Source: Coriobacteriia bacterium (GTDB lineage Bacteria > Actinomycetota > Coriobacteriia > Anaerosomatales > JAUVQN01). From it: a stretch of DNA of 7,970 bases. The notes under the pieces were generated by a model. That model was not told the DNA's origin. It did not search any database and saw only the letters and a program-made list of their open reading frames with translations. The number at the start of each line of letters is the position of its first letter. Position 1 is the first letter of the stretch. The DNA is taken from the NCBI GenBank assembly GCA_030598125.1, contig JAUVQN010000063.1, forward strand, positions 1 through 7,970, in the 5' to 3' direction. The translations under genes and the position numbers were made by a program. This document shows, in pieces, positions 1 to 5,729 of the stretch.

Positions 1-497
1 AGGTCGCCGAGCTCGAACGCCGGATGGCGGCGTTGCGCGTACCCGGCGTGGAGACCTTCGAGGCGGACTCGACCGATGTCAGCGCGCTGCGCAGTACGCT
101 CGGCAGACGCGTGCCCTCGATCGTGCTCGTCGACGCTCCATGCTCCGGGCTCGGCACCCTGCGGCGGCACCCCGACGCGCTGTGGAGGATGGACCCGGGA
201 CGCATCCCGCGACTTGCCGAGCTCCAGCTCAGGATGCTCGAGACCGTCGCCCAGGTGGTGCCTGGAGGCGGTGCTATCATCTACACGACGTGCACGGTCT
301 CTCGAAGGGAGAACCGGGACGTCGTCGAGACCTTCCTCTCCGAAGGCTCCGGTCGCGAGTTCCGGACCGACCCGCTCGATGACGTCGTGCCCGGTTCGTG
401 GCGGGAGTCGCTGACATCGGAGGGGTGGTTCGAGTCGCTTCCGGCGAAGGGCGGGCCTGACGGCCATTTCGTGGCGCGTCTGGTGCGCGCACGCTGA
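1..497 (+). CDS. rsmB: RsmB-type 16S rRNA m5C methyltransferase, 3' part
   Basis: This is the C-terminal part of a Sun/RsmB-family enzyme, which methylates a cytosine of 16S rRNA (C967 in E. coli numbering) with S-adenosylmethionine, in the cytoplasm. The reading frame is open from base 3, so the gene starts upstream of the window and the first ATG at 24 is internal. Visible motifs are the motif IV signature DAPCSGLGTLRRHPD (Asp codon at 132, Cys codon at 141) and the motif VI segment IIYTTCTVSRREN (Cys codon at 291). In this family the TC cysteine attacks the base and the PC cysteine helps release the product. The end, GGPDGHFVARL, matches the usual dGFFxA finish, so the C-terminus is complete. 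glpX follows after 35 bases with no visible terminator. The family call is strong; RsmB rather than another m5C methyltransferase paralogue (RsmF or NOP2 type) is likely but rests on the C-terminal half only. Confidence 0.88.
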   Translation, partial: VAELERRMAALRVPGVETFEADSTDVSALRSTLGRRVPSIVLVDAPCSGLGTLRRHPDALWRMDPGRIPRLAELQLRMLETVAQVVPGGGAIIYTTCTVSRRENRDVVETFLSEGSGREFRTDPLDDVVPGSWRESLTSEGWFESLPAKGGPDGHFVARLVRAR

Positions 498-521
498 CGG
501 GAGTCTGGATCGGCGCAGTTC

Positions 522-530
522 GAGGAGGAG
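522..530 (+). promoter_or_regulatory. Ribosome binding site of glpX
   Basis: The purine run GAGGAGGAG lies just before the ATG at 533 and supports that start. Confidence 0.7.
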
Positions 531-532
531 AC

Positions 533-1498
533 ATGCGCAACACGCGGATCGTCGAGATGCTCGAGGTCACGGAACAGGCTGCTCTTGCCGCAGGCCGATG
601 GATGGGCAAGGGGGAGAAGGACGCAGCGGACCAGGCCGCCGTGGCCGCCATGCGTCAGGCGCTCGGCGAACTCGACATCGATGGTGAGGTCGTGATCGGC
701 GAGGGAGAGCGTGACGAGGCGCCGATGCTCTACATCGGTGAGAAGGTCGGAAAGGGAGGCGAGGCGATCGACATCGCGGTCGACCCCCTCGAGGGAACCA
801 ACCTGACCGCGTACGGGCAGCCGAACTCGCTCGCGGTCCTCGCCTTCGGTCCTCGCGGCACACTCCTGAACGCCCCCGACACGTACATGCTGAAGCTCGC
901 CGGCGGTCCTCAGGTGGCGGATGTGCTCGACATAGACGCGTCTCCAGCGGAGAACATCGAGGCAGTGGCGGAGACGATGGGGCGCCCGAAGGAGGACATC
1001 GTCGTGTGCATCCTCGAGCGGGAGCGGCACGAGGAGCTCATCCAGCAGGTGCGGGACACCGGTGCCAGGATACGACTGATCAGCGACGGGGATGTCCACG
1101 GGGCGGTCGCGACAGCCATCGAGGGCACCGGGATCCACCTGTACATGGGGATCGGAGGGGCGCCCGAGGGCGTGCTGGCAGCTGCCGCCATGCGATGTCT
1201 GGGCGGGTTCTTCATGGGTCGGTTCCGCTTCCGCAGCGACGAGGAGAGGGAGCGCGCGGAGCACATGGCGGCATGCGACATCGACGGCGTTCTCACGATG
1301 GACTCCCTCGTGTCCGGCAACGAGTCAGCCTTCATCGCCACCGGCGTGACGGACGGGGAGATGCTGCGCGGGGTGAAGTACTTCGGCGCCGGCGCGCGTA
1401 CGCACTCGGTCGCCATGGACTGTTCGACAGGAACGATCCGCTTCATCGAGACGGTCTACCACACGACGGGCGAACCGTTCTGGGTGAGGCGCGACTGA
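533..1498 (+). CDS. glpX: Class II fructose-1,6-bisphosphatase (GlpX)
   Basis: This 321-residue protein should hydrolyse fructose 1,6-bisphosphate to fructose 6-phosphate for gluconeogenesis, in the cytoplasm and with a divalent metal. The length is close to the roughly 320-340 residues usual for GlpX. Signature segments are clear: AADQAAV with Asp33, VIGEGERDEAPMLYIGE with Glu57, and DIAVDPLEGTNL with Asp84 and Glu87. These match the metal-binding set known from the E. coli enzyme (Asp33, Glu57, Asp85, Asp88), with Glu in place of the last Asp. The C-terminal half has the expected glycine-rich IHLYMGIGGAPEGVLAAAA sugar-phosphate region. The start is the ATG after a strong ribosome binding site. 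It sits 35 bases after rsmB and is probably cotranscribed with it. Some GlpX proteins also act on sedoheptulose 1,7-bisphosphate, which the sequence cannot settle. Confidence 0.95.
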   Translation: MRNTRIVEMLEVTEQAALAAGRWMGKGEKDAADQAAVAAMRQALGELDIDGEVVIGEGERDEAPMLYIGEKVGKGGEAIDIAVDPLEGTNLTAYGQPNSLAVLAFGPRGTLLNAPDTYMLKLAGGPQVADVLDIDASPAENIEAVAETMGRPKEDIVVCILERERHEELIQQVRDTGARIRLISDGDVHGAVATAIEGTGIHLYMGIGGAPEGVLAAAAMRCLGGFFMGRFRFRSDEERERAEHMAACDIDGVLTMDSLVSGNESAFIATGVTDGEMLRGVKYFGAGARTHSVAMDCSTGTIRFIETVYHTTGEPFWVRRD

Positions 1499-1529
1499 CG
1501 AGGCGTGCTTCCTCGAGGCGCGGGTGCGC

Positions 1530-1838
1530 TCAGGAATCCGACGACGCCGGACAGGAATCGCACGAGTCGCTCGACTCCGCCGCGGGACACGGCTTCTCGT
1601 CACCGCCCGAGGGTGAGTCCGACGACTTCTCATCGGCGCTTCCGCTCTTCTCGGGCGTCTTCGTCGGGTAGTCCGTGGAGTGGAACCCACTCCCTTTGAA
1701 GACGACGGCCACGGGCGTGAACACTCGCCTGGCTTCAGCACCGCAGTCGGGACAGGCGGGCACGTCGCGCTCGGAATGCGGGCGGACGACCTCGAACGTC
1801 GTCTCACACTGGGGGCACTTGAAGTCGTATCGTGGCAT
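1530..1838 (-). CDS. FmdB-family zinc-ribbon protein with Ser/Asp/Cys-rich tail
   Basis: This 102-residue protein begins with the typical FmdB/CxxC_CXXC_SSSS zinc ribbon: MPRYDFKCPQCETTFE, with pairs Cys8/Cys11 and Cys29/Cys32, probably binding one zinc ion. The following segment FKGSGFHSTDY (about residues 47-57) is a family hallmark. Residues 58-102 are low-complexity, rich in Ser, Asp, Glu and Pro, and carry three more cysteines (84, 93, 96). Members are named after FmdB, a putative regulator of formamidase and amidase genes, but no general function is established. I therefore assign no role beyond zinc binding and possible nucleic-acid or protein contact. A GGAG lies about nine bases before the ATG. 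The gene converges on glpX with 31 bases between them and diverges from the PASTA gene, with which it appears to share a -35 element. Confidence 0.88.
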   Translation of the reverse strand: MPRYDFKCPQCETTFEVVRPHSERDVPACPDCGAEARRVFTPVAVVFKGSGFHSTDYPTKTPEKSGSADEKSSDSPSGGDEKPCPAAESSDSCDSCPASSDS

Positions 1839-1877
1839 GTCGGACTCCGTCCGGACGGGCGCTCTCCGCAGCGCCGA

Positions 1878-1906
1878 AGACTACACGCGGTCCGGTAGCT
1901 TGGCAA
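1878..1906 (-). promoter_or_regulatory. Candidate promoter of the FmdB-family gene
   Basis: Read on the minus strand, TTGCCA (1901-1906) and TAGTCT (1878-1883) are 17 bases apart, a standard housekeeping-sigma layout. The predicted transcription start falls about 33 bases before the ATG. The -35 hexamer overlaps the -35 of the opposite promoter. Confidence 0.55.
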
Positions 1907-1926
1907 GCCGCGCGCGCTGCTATACT
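1900..1926 (+). promoter_or_regulatory. Candidate promoter of the PASTA gene, possibly leaderless
   Basis: TTGGCA (1900-1905) and TATACT (1921-1926) are separated by 15 bases, somewhat short. A start of transcription about seven bases after the -10 would be at 1933, one base before the ATG at 1934. The mRNA would then be leaderless or nearly so. No Shine-Dalgarno-like sequence lies just before the ATG, which fits. Confidence 0.5.
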
Positions 1927-1933
1927 CCGCTCT

Positions 1934-3019
1934 ATGCAGCAGTCCTCGAGACGCCGGTCTCTCGTCCCCACATCGCTCATCGTGGTCCTTGTCGTGGTCG
2001 CCGTCGGTGCGGTCGCGGCGGGTTTCGCGTTCGCCTATCTGTCGCGTCCCGAGATCGTGTCGGTCCCGTCCCTGGCTCGCCTCGAGCAGGTCGTCGCGCG
2101 AAGCGAACTCGCCCAGGCGGGTCTGGAGATGGAGATCGGGGACACACGCTTCTCAGCCACCGTCCCGGCTGGTGCGGTGGTCGACCAGGATCCGGCGCCC
2201 GGTGCAGACGTCGAAGAGGGCACGGTCGTGACGGTCGTACTCTCCGCAGGTTCCGAGAGCTTCGCGATGCCGGACGTGTTGGGTTTGCCGGTCGACACTG
2301 CGCGGGAACAGCTCGAGGCGAAAGGCCTGGATGTCGAGACGGTGTCGGAGCCCTCTGAGGCGCCGCCCAACACGATCCTCAGGAGCGAACCCGCTCCGGG
2401 CGGCCAGGTCACGACGGGAGACACGGTCGTTCTCGCTGTGGTCTCTGATGACGTCTCGGGAGACGTACTGTTGCCAGCCGACCTCTCCGACGCCGTCTTC
2501 GTGCTGGATCCAGCCTCGCCACCGGAGGGAGTGGTCGACCCGGCTATGGACATAGCTCGGAAGCTCAGATCCCTGCTCGAGGCGTCGGGTGCTCGCGTGG
2601 TCGTGACTCGCTCCGCCATCGAGACGGCGGCTACGCCCGCGAGCCGAGTGGCTCGGGCGGCGGAGACATCGAGTCCCATCGCCGCTGTCGGGCTCGAGCT
2701 CTCGGGTCCCGGGGACGCGGGTCGAGCGGTCCGCTCCCTCCGCTCGAGTCCCGAGACCGCGGATCGCTACCTGACGTCAGTCACACTCGCTCGGAGTCTC
2801 AAGTCGCAGCTGGACTCGCTCGGCGACGACGTGGCGTCCGCGGTGCCCGAGGAGGACACGGTCCTCGAGGTCGTGCCCGCACCCGGGGCGCGGGTGTTCT
2901 TGGGGTCCCTCGCGCACGGTCCGGACGCTGATGCGTTCGCGGATCCCTCTTGGTCGGACCGGATGGCGCGAGCACTCTATCGTTCGCTCGTCGAGGTGTT
3001 CGCGCCGGAAGACGAGTGA
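1934..3019 (+). CDS. Membrane-anchored PASTA protein with degenerate Amidase_3-like domain
   Basis: This 361-residue protein has a short basic N-terminus (RRR at 6-8), a single hydrophobic segment (about 14-36), two PASTA repeats (about 40-105 and 108-172), and a C-terminal domain (about 186-356). The PASTA repeats show PAPGADVEEG and PAPGGQVTTGD turns. They normally bind peptidoglycan or muropeptides outside the membrane, so an extracytoplasmic C-terminus is expected. The C-terminal domain follows the Amidase_3 pattern: VFVLDP, then MDIARKLRSLLEASGARVVVTR, SRVARAA, SLKSQLDSLG and ADPSWSDRMARALYR. The family zinc ligands and catalytic Glu appear to be lost: DPGH reads DPAS at 192-195, the SIHAN position reads GLELS with Glu255, and the VE position reads VF with Phe322. 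It is probably a binding or regulatory pseudoenzyme. The ATG at 1934 is chosen because it precedes the TM segment, follows a good -10, and avoids overlap with the FmdB gene; an earlier in-frame start at 1832 exists. Confidence 0.82.
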   Translation: MQQSSRRRSLVPTSLIVVLVVVAVGAVAAGFAFAYLSRPEIVSVPSLARLEQVVARSELAQAGLEMEIGDTRFSATVPAGAVVDQDPAPGADVEEGTVVTVVLSAGSESFAMPDVLGLPVDTAREQLEAKGLDVETVSEPSEAPPNTILRSEPAPGGQVTTGDTVVLAVVSDDVSGDVLLPADLSDAVFVLDPASPPEGVVDPAMDIARKLRSLLEASGARVVVTRSAIETAATPASRVARAAETSSPIAAVGLELSGPGDAGRAVRSLRSSPETADRYLTSVTLARSLKSQLDSLGDDVASAVPEEDTVLEVVPAPGARVFLGSLAHGPDADAFADPSWSDRMARALYRSLVEVFAPEDE

Positions 3020-3076
3020 CACCTGCCGTCGGGCGATGACGGGCGGCGTGTCCCGGCCCCGGTGGTATCCTCGCTC

Positions 3077-3082
3077 AAGGAG
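3077..3082 (+). promoter_or_regulatory. Ribosome binding site of the HD-GYP gene
   Basis: AAGGAG lies five bases before the ATG at 3088 and fixes this start. The 68-base gap after the PASTA gene holds no convincing terminator, so read-through from that gene is possible. Confidence 0.7.
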
Positions 3083-3087
3083 CCGCC

Positions 3088-4995
3088 ATGCCGTCTCACA
3101 GGAGCGATCTCGCACTCTACCTGGGCGTCGTCATCGCCGCTGCGGCGCTGATCGTCGCCGCGGTGGAGGCGTCCTCCGCAGCCGTGACGGTCCCGATAGC
3201 CTTCGCCCTCGGTGTGCTCGTCGCACTCGTGCTGCACCGCGTCGTGCGGGCCACACACGCCGGTGGCTCTGGGGAGGAGGGGCCGAAGGACCCCCGGGAC
3301 AACACCGGGATGTCCGCTGGCCCGGCTGCGTCGGCATCGTCCGCCACGTCGCCCCTGGCGACCGCCTCACCCGCCCCTGGCGATCCGACGCCCGGCGAGA
3401 TCGGTGATGTCGGGGAGCCGGTCTCGAGCAAGCCGAGTGGACCTTCGGGCGAGACGCCGTCAGACGACGTCGGTTCCTCGACGTCCGATCTGGAGTCGGG
3501 CGTCTCGCTGGAGACGGTTGTGGTCCTGCAGAGACTCGAGGAGTCCCTGCAGGACATACAGCCGCTCACCAGTGCGGTCGCTCTGTGGCTCCTCGATCCT
3601 GCGAGCGCCACCTACCGTCTTGTGGAAGCTCGCGGGACGATGCGTCCTCCGTGCGTACCGCTCGATGCCGGCGAGGGGGTCGTCGGCACGGCCGATGACG
3701 AGGATCGTCCGTCACTCGGCCGCGAGACGCTCGTGCTCGATGGGGGCGAGAGCCGCCAGGTGTGGCGGTTCGCGTGGGGTCTCGAGGTCGGCGAAGCGCG
3801 CGGTGTGCTGTCCGTCGATGTCCTCACGCCCGAGCGGCCCGACGCGGTCGCACTCGAGGCTGCGGTCCGGTCGTATCGCGCCCCGTTGAGCGGGAGTCTC
3901 GCCGTGCATATCGCCCGCGACGAGACGCGCATCGTCCGTTCTCTCCTGGAGGTGGCGCGGGCACTCTCCCGTTCGTCGAGCGAGGGGCGACTCCTGGACA
4001 CCGCCCTCGATCACGCGATGGAGATGTCCGGCGCCGCCACCGGCAGTGTGATGCTCGCGGACGATGGGGATCGCCTGCGCATCGCCACAGCGCGAGGTCT
4101 TCCGGACTCCGTCGTGGAGGGTACTGCAGTCTCGAAGGGGGAGGGTATCGCGGGCTGGGTGTTCGCGATGGGGAAGCCTCTCCTCGTCGAGGACATCCCG
4201 TCGCGCAACGCCAACAAGGGACGGCGCGACGTGCGCTCGGCGGTCTCGGTGCCCCTGAAGGATGAAGACGGAGTCTTGGGCGTCCTCAACGTCGGCAGCC
4301 AGGCGTATCCGGCGCGACTGACACGCAGCCACGTGGACGCGCTCGAGGTCATCGGGCGGCAGACGGCAGTCGCGCTGAGGAACGCGCGCGCCGTCGCCGA
4401 GTCCCGGGACCTCTACTTCGATACGCTCCGGATCCTTGCGGAGACCATGGAGTGGAAGAACCCCTACGCGGCCGGCGGGACGCGACGCACCCTGGACTAC
4501 GCCCGGCGACTCTCCCGCGACATGGGGATGTCGTCAGGCGAGGCTCGGGCCGTCGAGATCGCGGTGCTCTTCCACGATCTCGGGATGTCCGCCGTGGAGG
4601 ACGGGCGGGAGCCCGGTCGGCCGCTGTCCACGGTCGAGCGCGGGATCGTGGCGATGCACCCCGTCGTCGCGGCGCAACTCCTGGCGGAAGCGCCCTCGCT
4701 GCGGGCGGTCGCCCCGATCGTCTACCACCACCACGAGCGGTATGACGGCGAAGGGTACGTCGACGGTCTTTCGGGCGACGAGATCCCGCTGGGTGCGCGG
4801 GTCCTCGCCGTCGCGGACGCGTTCGTCGCCATGACGTCGCCGCGGCCGTATCGGGACGAGATGACGATGCAGGAGGCTGCGGGATCACTGCGTGAGAACG
4901 CGGGGACGCAGTTCGATCCGCAGGTGGTCGATGTCTTCCTGGAGTCGGTCGAGACATCCGGCGCCTGCACGGAGGCAGTGCCGCCGAGCGCGTGA
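3088..4995 (+). CDS. Membrane GAF/HD-GYP-like protein with variant active site
   Basis: This 635-residue protein has two N-terminal hydrophobic segments (about 9-28 and 33-50) and a Pro/Ser/Thr/Gly-rich linker (about 57-140). Then come a diverged GAF-like region (about 142-275), a clearer GAF domain (about 285-435, with GEGIAGWVFAMGKPLLVEDI), and a C-terminal HD-GYP domain (about 445-625). HD-GYP enzymes hydrolyse cyclic di-GMP. Conserved elements are His496-Asp497 (FHDLGM), His524 (AMHP), His548-His549-Glu550 (HHER) and Asp577 (AVADAF). Two hallmarks differ: the GYP motif is Gly-Tyr-Val (556-558), and the His usual in GHxxR is Gly464. Also, the Lys of HDxGK is Met500. It may be an active enzyme with an altered metal site or a sensor that binds without cleaving. 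The membrane anchor and GAF domains suggest it reports an envelope or small-ligand signal. It follows the PASTA gene by 68 bases and ends directly against rpmB. Confidence 0.88.
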   Translation: MPSHRSDLALYLGVVIAAAALIVAAVEASSAAVTVPIAFALGVLVALVLHRVVRATHAGGSGEEGPKDPRDNTGMSAGPAASASSATSPLATASPAPGDPTPGEIGDVGEPVSSKPSGPSGETPSDDVGSSTSDLESGVSLETVVVLQRLEESLQDIQPLTSAVALWLLDPASATYRLVEARGTMRPPCVPLDAGEGVVGTADDEDRPSLGRETLVLDGGESRQVWRFAWGLEVGEARGVLSVDVLTPERPDAVALEAAVRSYRAPLSGSLAVHIARDETRIVRSLLEVARALSRSSSEGRLLDTALDHAMEMSGAATGSVMLADDGDRLRIATARGLPDSVVEGTAVSKGEGIAGWVFAMGKPLLVEDIPSRNANKGRRDVRSAVSVPLKDEDGVLGVLNVGSQAYPARLTRSHVDALEVIGRQTAVALRNARAVAESRDLYFDTLRILAETMEWKNPYAAGGTRRTLDYARRLSRDMGMSSGEARAVEIAVLFHDLGMSAVEDGREPGRPLSTVERGIVAMHPVVAAQLLAEAPSLRAVAPIVYHHHERYDGEGYVDGLSGDEIPLGARVLAVADAFVAMTSPRPYRDEMTMQEAAGSLRENAGTQFDPQVVDVFLESVETSGACTEAVPPSA

Positions 4996-5184
4996 TCAGG
5001 CCCGCTGCACCTTCCCGGCCTTGAGGCACTTCGTGCAGACGTTGACCTTCATGGCGCGACCGTCGACGACGGTCTTCACCTTCTGGATGTTCGGCTTGAA
5101 CACGCGATTCGTGACTCTGTGAGAGTGGCTGACGTTGCGACCCGCCGTGGGTCGTTTGCCGCACACGGAGCAGACCTGTGACAT
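4996..5184 (-). CDS. rpmB: Ribosomal protein L28 (bL28), zinc-ribbon form
   Basis: This 62-residue protein is a component of the large ribosomal subunit. It begins MSQVCSVCGKRPTAGRNVSH and contains the family segments HSHRVTNRVFKPNIQ and VKVNVCTKC-like CxxC. Two pairs, Cys5/Cys8 and Cys50/Cys53, mark the zinc-binding version rather than the cysteine-free one. The start is the ATG read at 5184-5182 on the minus strand. A longer in-frame reading to 5283 adds 33 residues that match nothing in L28. GGAGAGG (5200-5194) lies nine bases before the start. Its stop codon abuts the stop codon of the HD-GYP gene on the other strand. It is divergent from the asp23-fakA-degV operon, as in Firmicutes. Confidence 0.96.
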   Translation of the reverse strand: MSQVCSVCGKRPTAGRNVSHSHRVTNRVFKPNIQKVKTVVDGRAMKVNVCTKCLKAGKVQRA

Positions 5185-5255
5185 CTCTGGGGACCTCTCC
5201 AGTTCGCCGTCCGGCCGTCGCGCATCACGCGGCGCCGCTCGTGGATAACCCCGAG

Positions 5256-5285
5256 ATACTAGCACACGGTTCTCGCGCCGCACAA
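5256..5285 (-). promoter_or_regulatory. Candidate promoter of rpmB
   Basis: On the minus strand, TTGTGC (5280-5285) is followed after 18 bases by TAGTAT (5256-5261). An extended -10 TGC lies directly before the TAGTAT. This implies an untranslated leader of about 65 bases before the rpmB start. Confidence 0.55.
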
Positions 5286-5301
5286 GGATTCGCAGGTCGG
5301 C

Positions 5302-5307
5302 TATACT
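5302..5307 (+). promoter_or_regulatory. Candidate -10 element of the asp23-fakA-degV operon
   Basis: TATACT sits about 60 bases before the Asp23-family start codon, in a context (CTATACT followed by TCCGC) that closely resembles the PASTA gene promoter. I see no good -35 at the usual distance; the 16-base position overlaps the rpmB -35 at 5280-5285. The call rests on the -10 and the location. Confidence 0.4.
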
Positions 5308-5351
5308 GTCCGCAATCTTCGGCGCCCGACGGGACCACGGTCGGTCGTCGC

Positions 5352-5360
5352 GGGAAGGGG
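5352..5360 (+). promoter_or_regulatory. Ribosome binding site of the Asp23-family gene
   Basis: The purine run GGGAAGGGG lies six bases before the ATG at 5367. It selects that start over an in-frame start at 5178, which lies inside rpmB on the other strand. Confidence 0.6.
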
Positions 5361-5366
5361 TCCTCG

Positions 5367-5717
5367 ATGACGGGTTCCGTGCGCGGTGACATCCACATAG
5401 CCAACGATGTCCTCGCGGATCTTGCGGGCTACGCGGCCATGGAGTGCTACGGCATCGTGGGGATGGCGAGCCCGTCGCTCAGAGACGGCGTAGCGCAGGC
5501 GCTCTCGCGCGACAAGCTCCGCAAGGGCGTGACGATCGCCAACGAAGACGACGCCGTCCGCGTGGACCTGTACGTGATCATCGAGCACGGCACGAACCTG
5601 ACCGAGGTGGCACACAGCCTCGCGAACCGCGTCGAGTACACGCTGACCACGCATGCGGACGTGAAGGTCGCCTCCGTGGAGGTGCACGTGCAGGGCGTCA
5701 AGATCCGAAAGCAGTAG
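5367..5717 (+). CDS. Asp23/Gls24 (YloU-type) envelope stress family protein
   Basis: This 116-residue protein has the Asp23/DUF322 pattern throughout: a start GDIHIANDVLADLAGYAA, the GIVGMAS turn, the VRVDLYVIIEHGTNLTEVA strand-helix block, and an ending SVEVHVQGVKI. The length agrees with YloU-type members. Family members are small cytosolic proteins. Some, such as S. aureus Asp23, sit at the membrane and affect the cell-wall stress response, but YloU itself has no firmly defined job. It is first in an operon with the FakA-type kinase, whose GTG is 12 bases downstream, and with DegV. This pairing is common in Gram-positive bacteria and hints at a link to membrane lipid or envelope homeostasis. 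The ATG at 5367 is preferred because homology begins there and a ribosome binding site precedes it. Confidence 0.92.
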   Translation: MTGSVRGDIHIANDVLADLAGYAAMECYGIVGMASPSLRDGVAQALSRDKLRKGVTIANEDDAVRVDLYVIIEHGTNLTEVAHSLANRVEYTLTTHADVKVASVEVHVQGVKIRKQ

Positions 5718-5719
5718 CC

Positions 5720-5724
5720 GGAGG
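5720..5724 (+). promoter_or_regulatory. Ribosome binding site for the GTG start of fakA
   Basis: GGAGG lies five bases before the GTG at 5730. It supports this non-ATG start and close coupling to the Asp23-family gene. Confidence 0.65.
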
Positions 5725-5729
5725 ACGCC

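Noticed and set aside
782..802. Glu87 replacing Asp in the DPxDGT motif of GlpX
   Set aside because: DPLEGT is, to my knowledge, a normal variant among GlpX proteins, and both residues can bind metal.
281..1264. Long minus-strand open frame of 327 codons opposite rsmB and glpX
   Set aside because: It lies antisense to two well-supported genes, has no recognisable motif, and is typical of shadow frames in GC-rich DNA. The same applies to the long minus-strand frames opposite fakA and the HD-GYP gene.
1832..1933. Longer N-terminus for the PASTA protein from a start at 1832
   Set aside because: It would overlap the start of the FmdB gene, run through both predicted promoters, and add 34 residues before an otherwise normal basic N-terminus and TM segment.
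2633..2659. GC-rich inverted repeat around GAGCCGAGTGGCTC
   Set aside because: It lies inside the amidase-like coding region with no U-run after it, and such hairpins arise readily in GC-rich codons.
3066..3071. TATCCT as a -10 element for the HD-GYP gene
   Set aside because: Transcription would start at about 3078, cutting into the ribosome binding site at 3077-3082, and there is no -35 match.
5187..5202. Small inverted repeat CTGG...CCAG around the rpmB ribosome binding site
   Set aside because: The stem is only four base pairs, too weak to claim an autoregulatory hairpin without comparative support.
5185..5283. N-terminal extension of L28 on the minus strand
   Set aside because: The extra 33 residues do not resemble L28, and the extension reaches past the predicted rpmB promoter.
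5178..5366. N-terminal extension of the Asp23-family protein
   Set aside because: The extra 63 residues are low-similarity read-through of the intergenic region. The ATG at 5367 has a ribosome binding site and begins the family homology.
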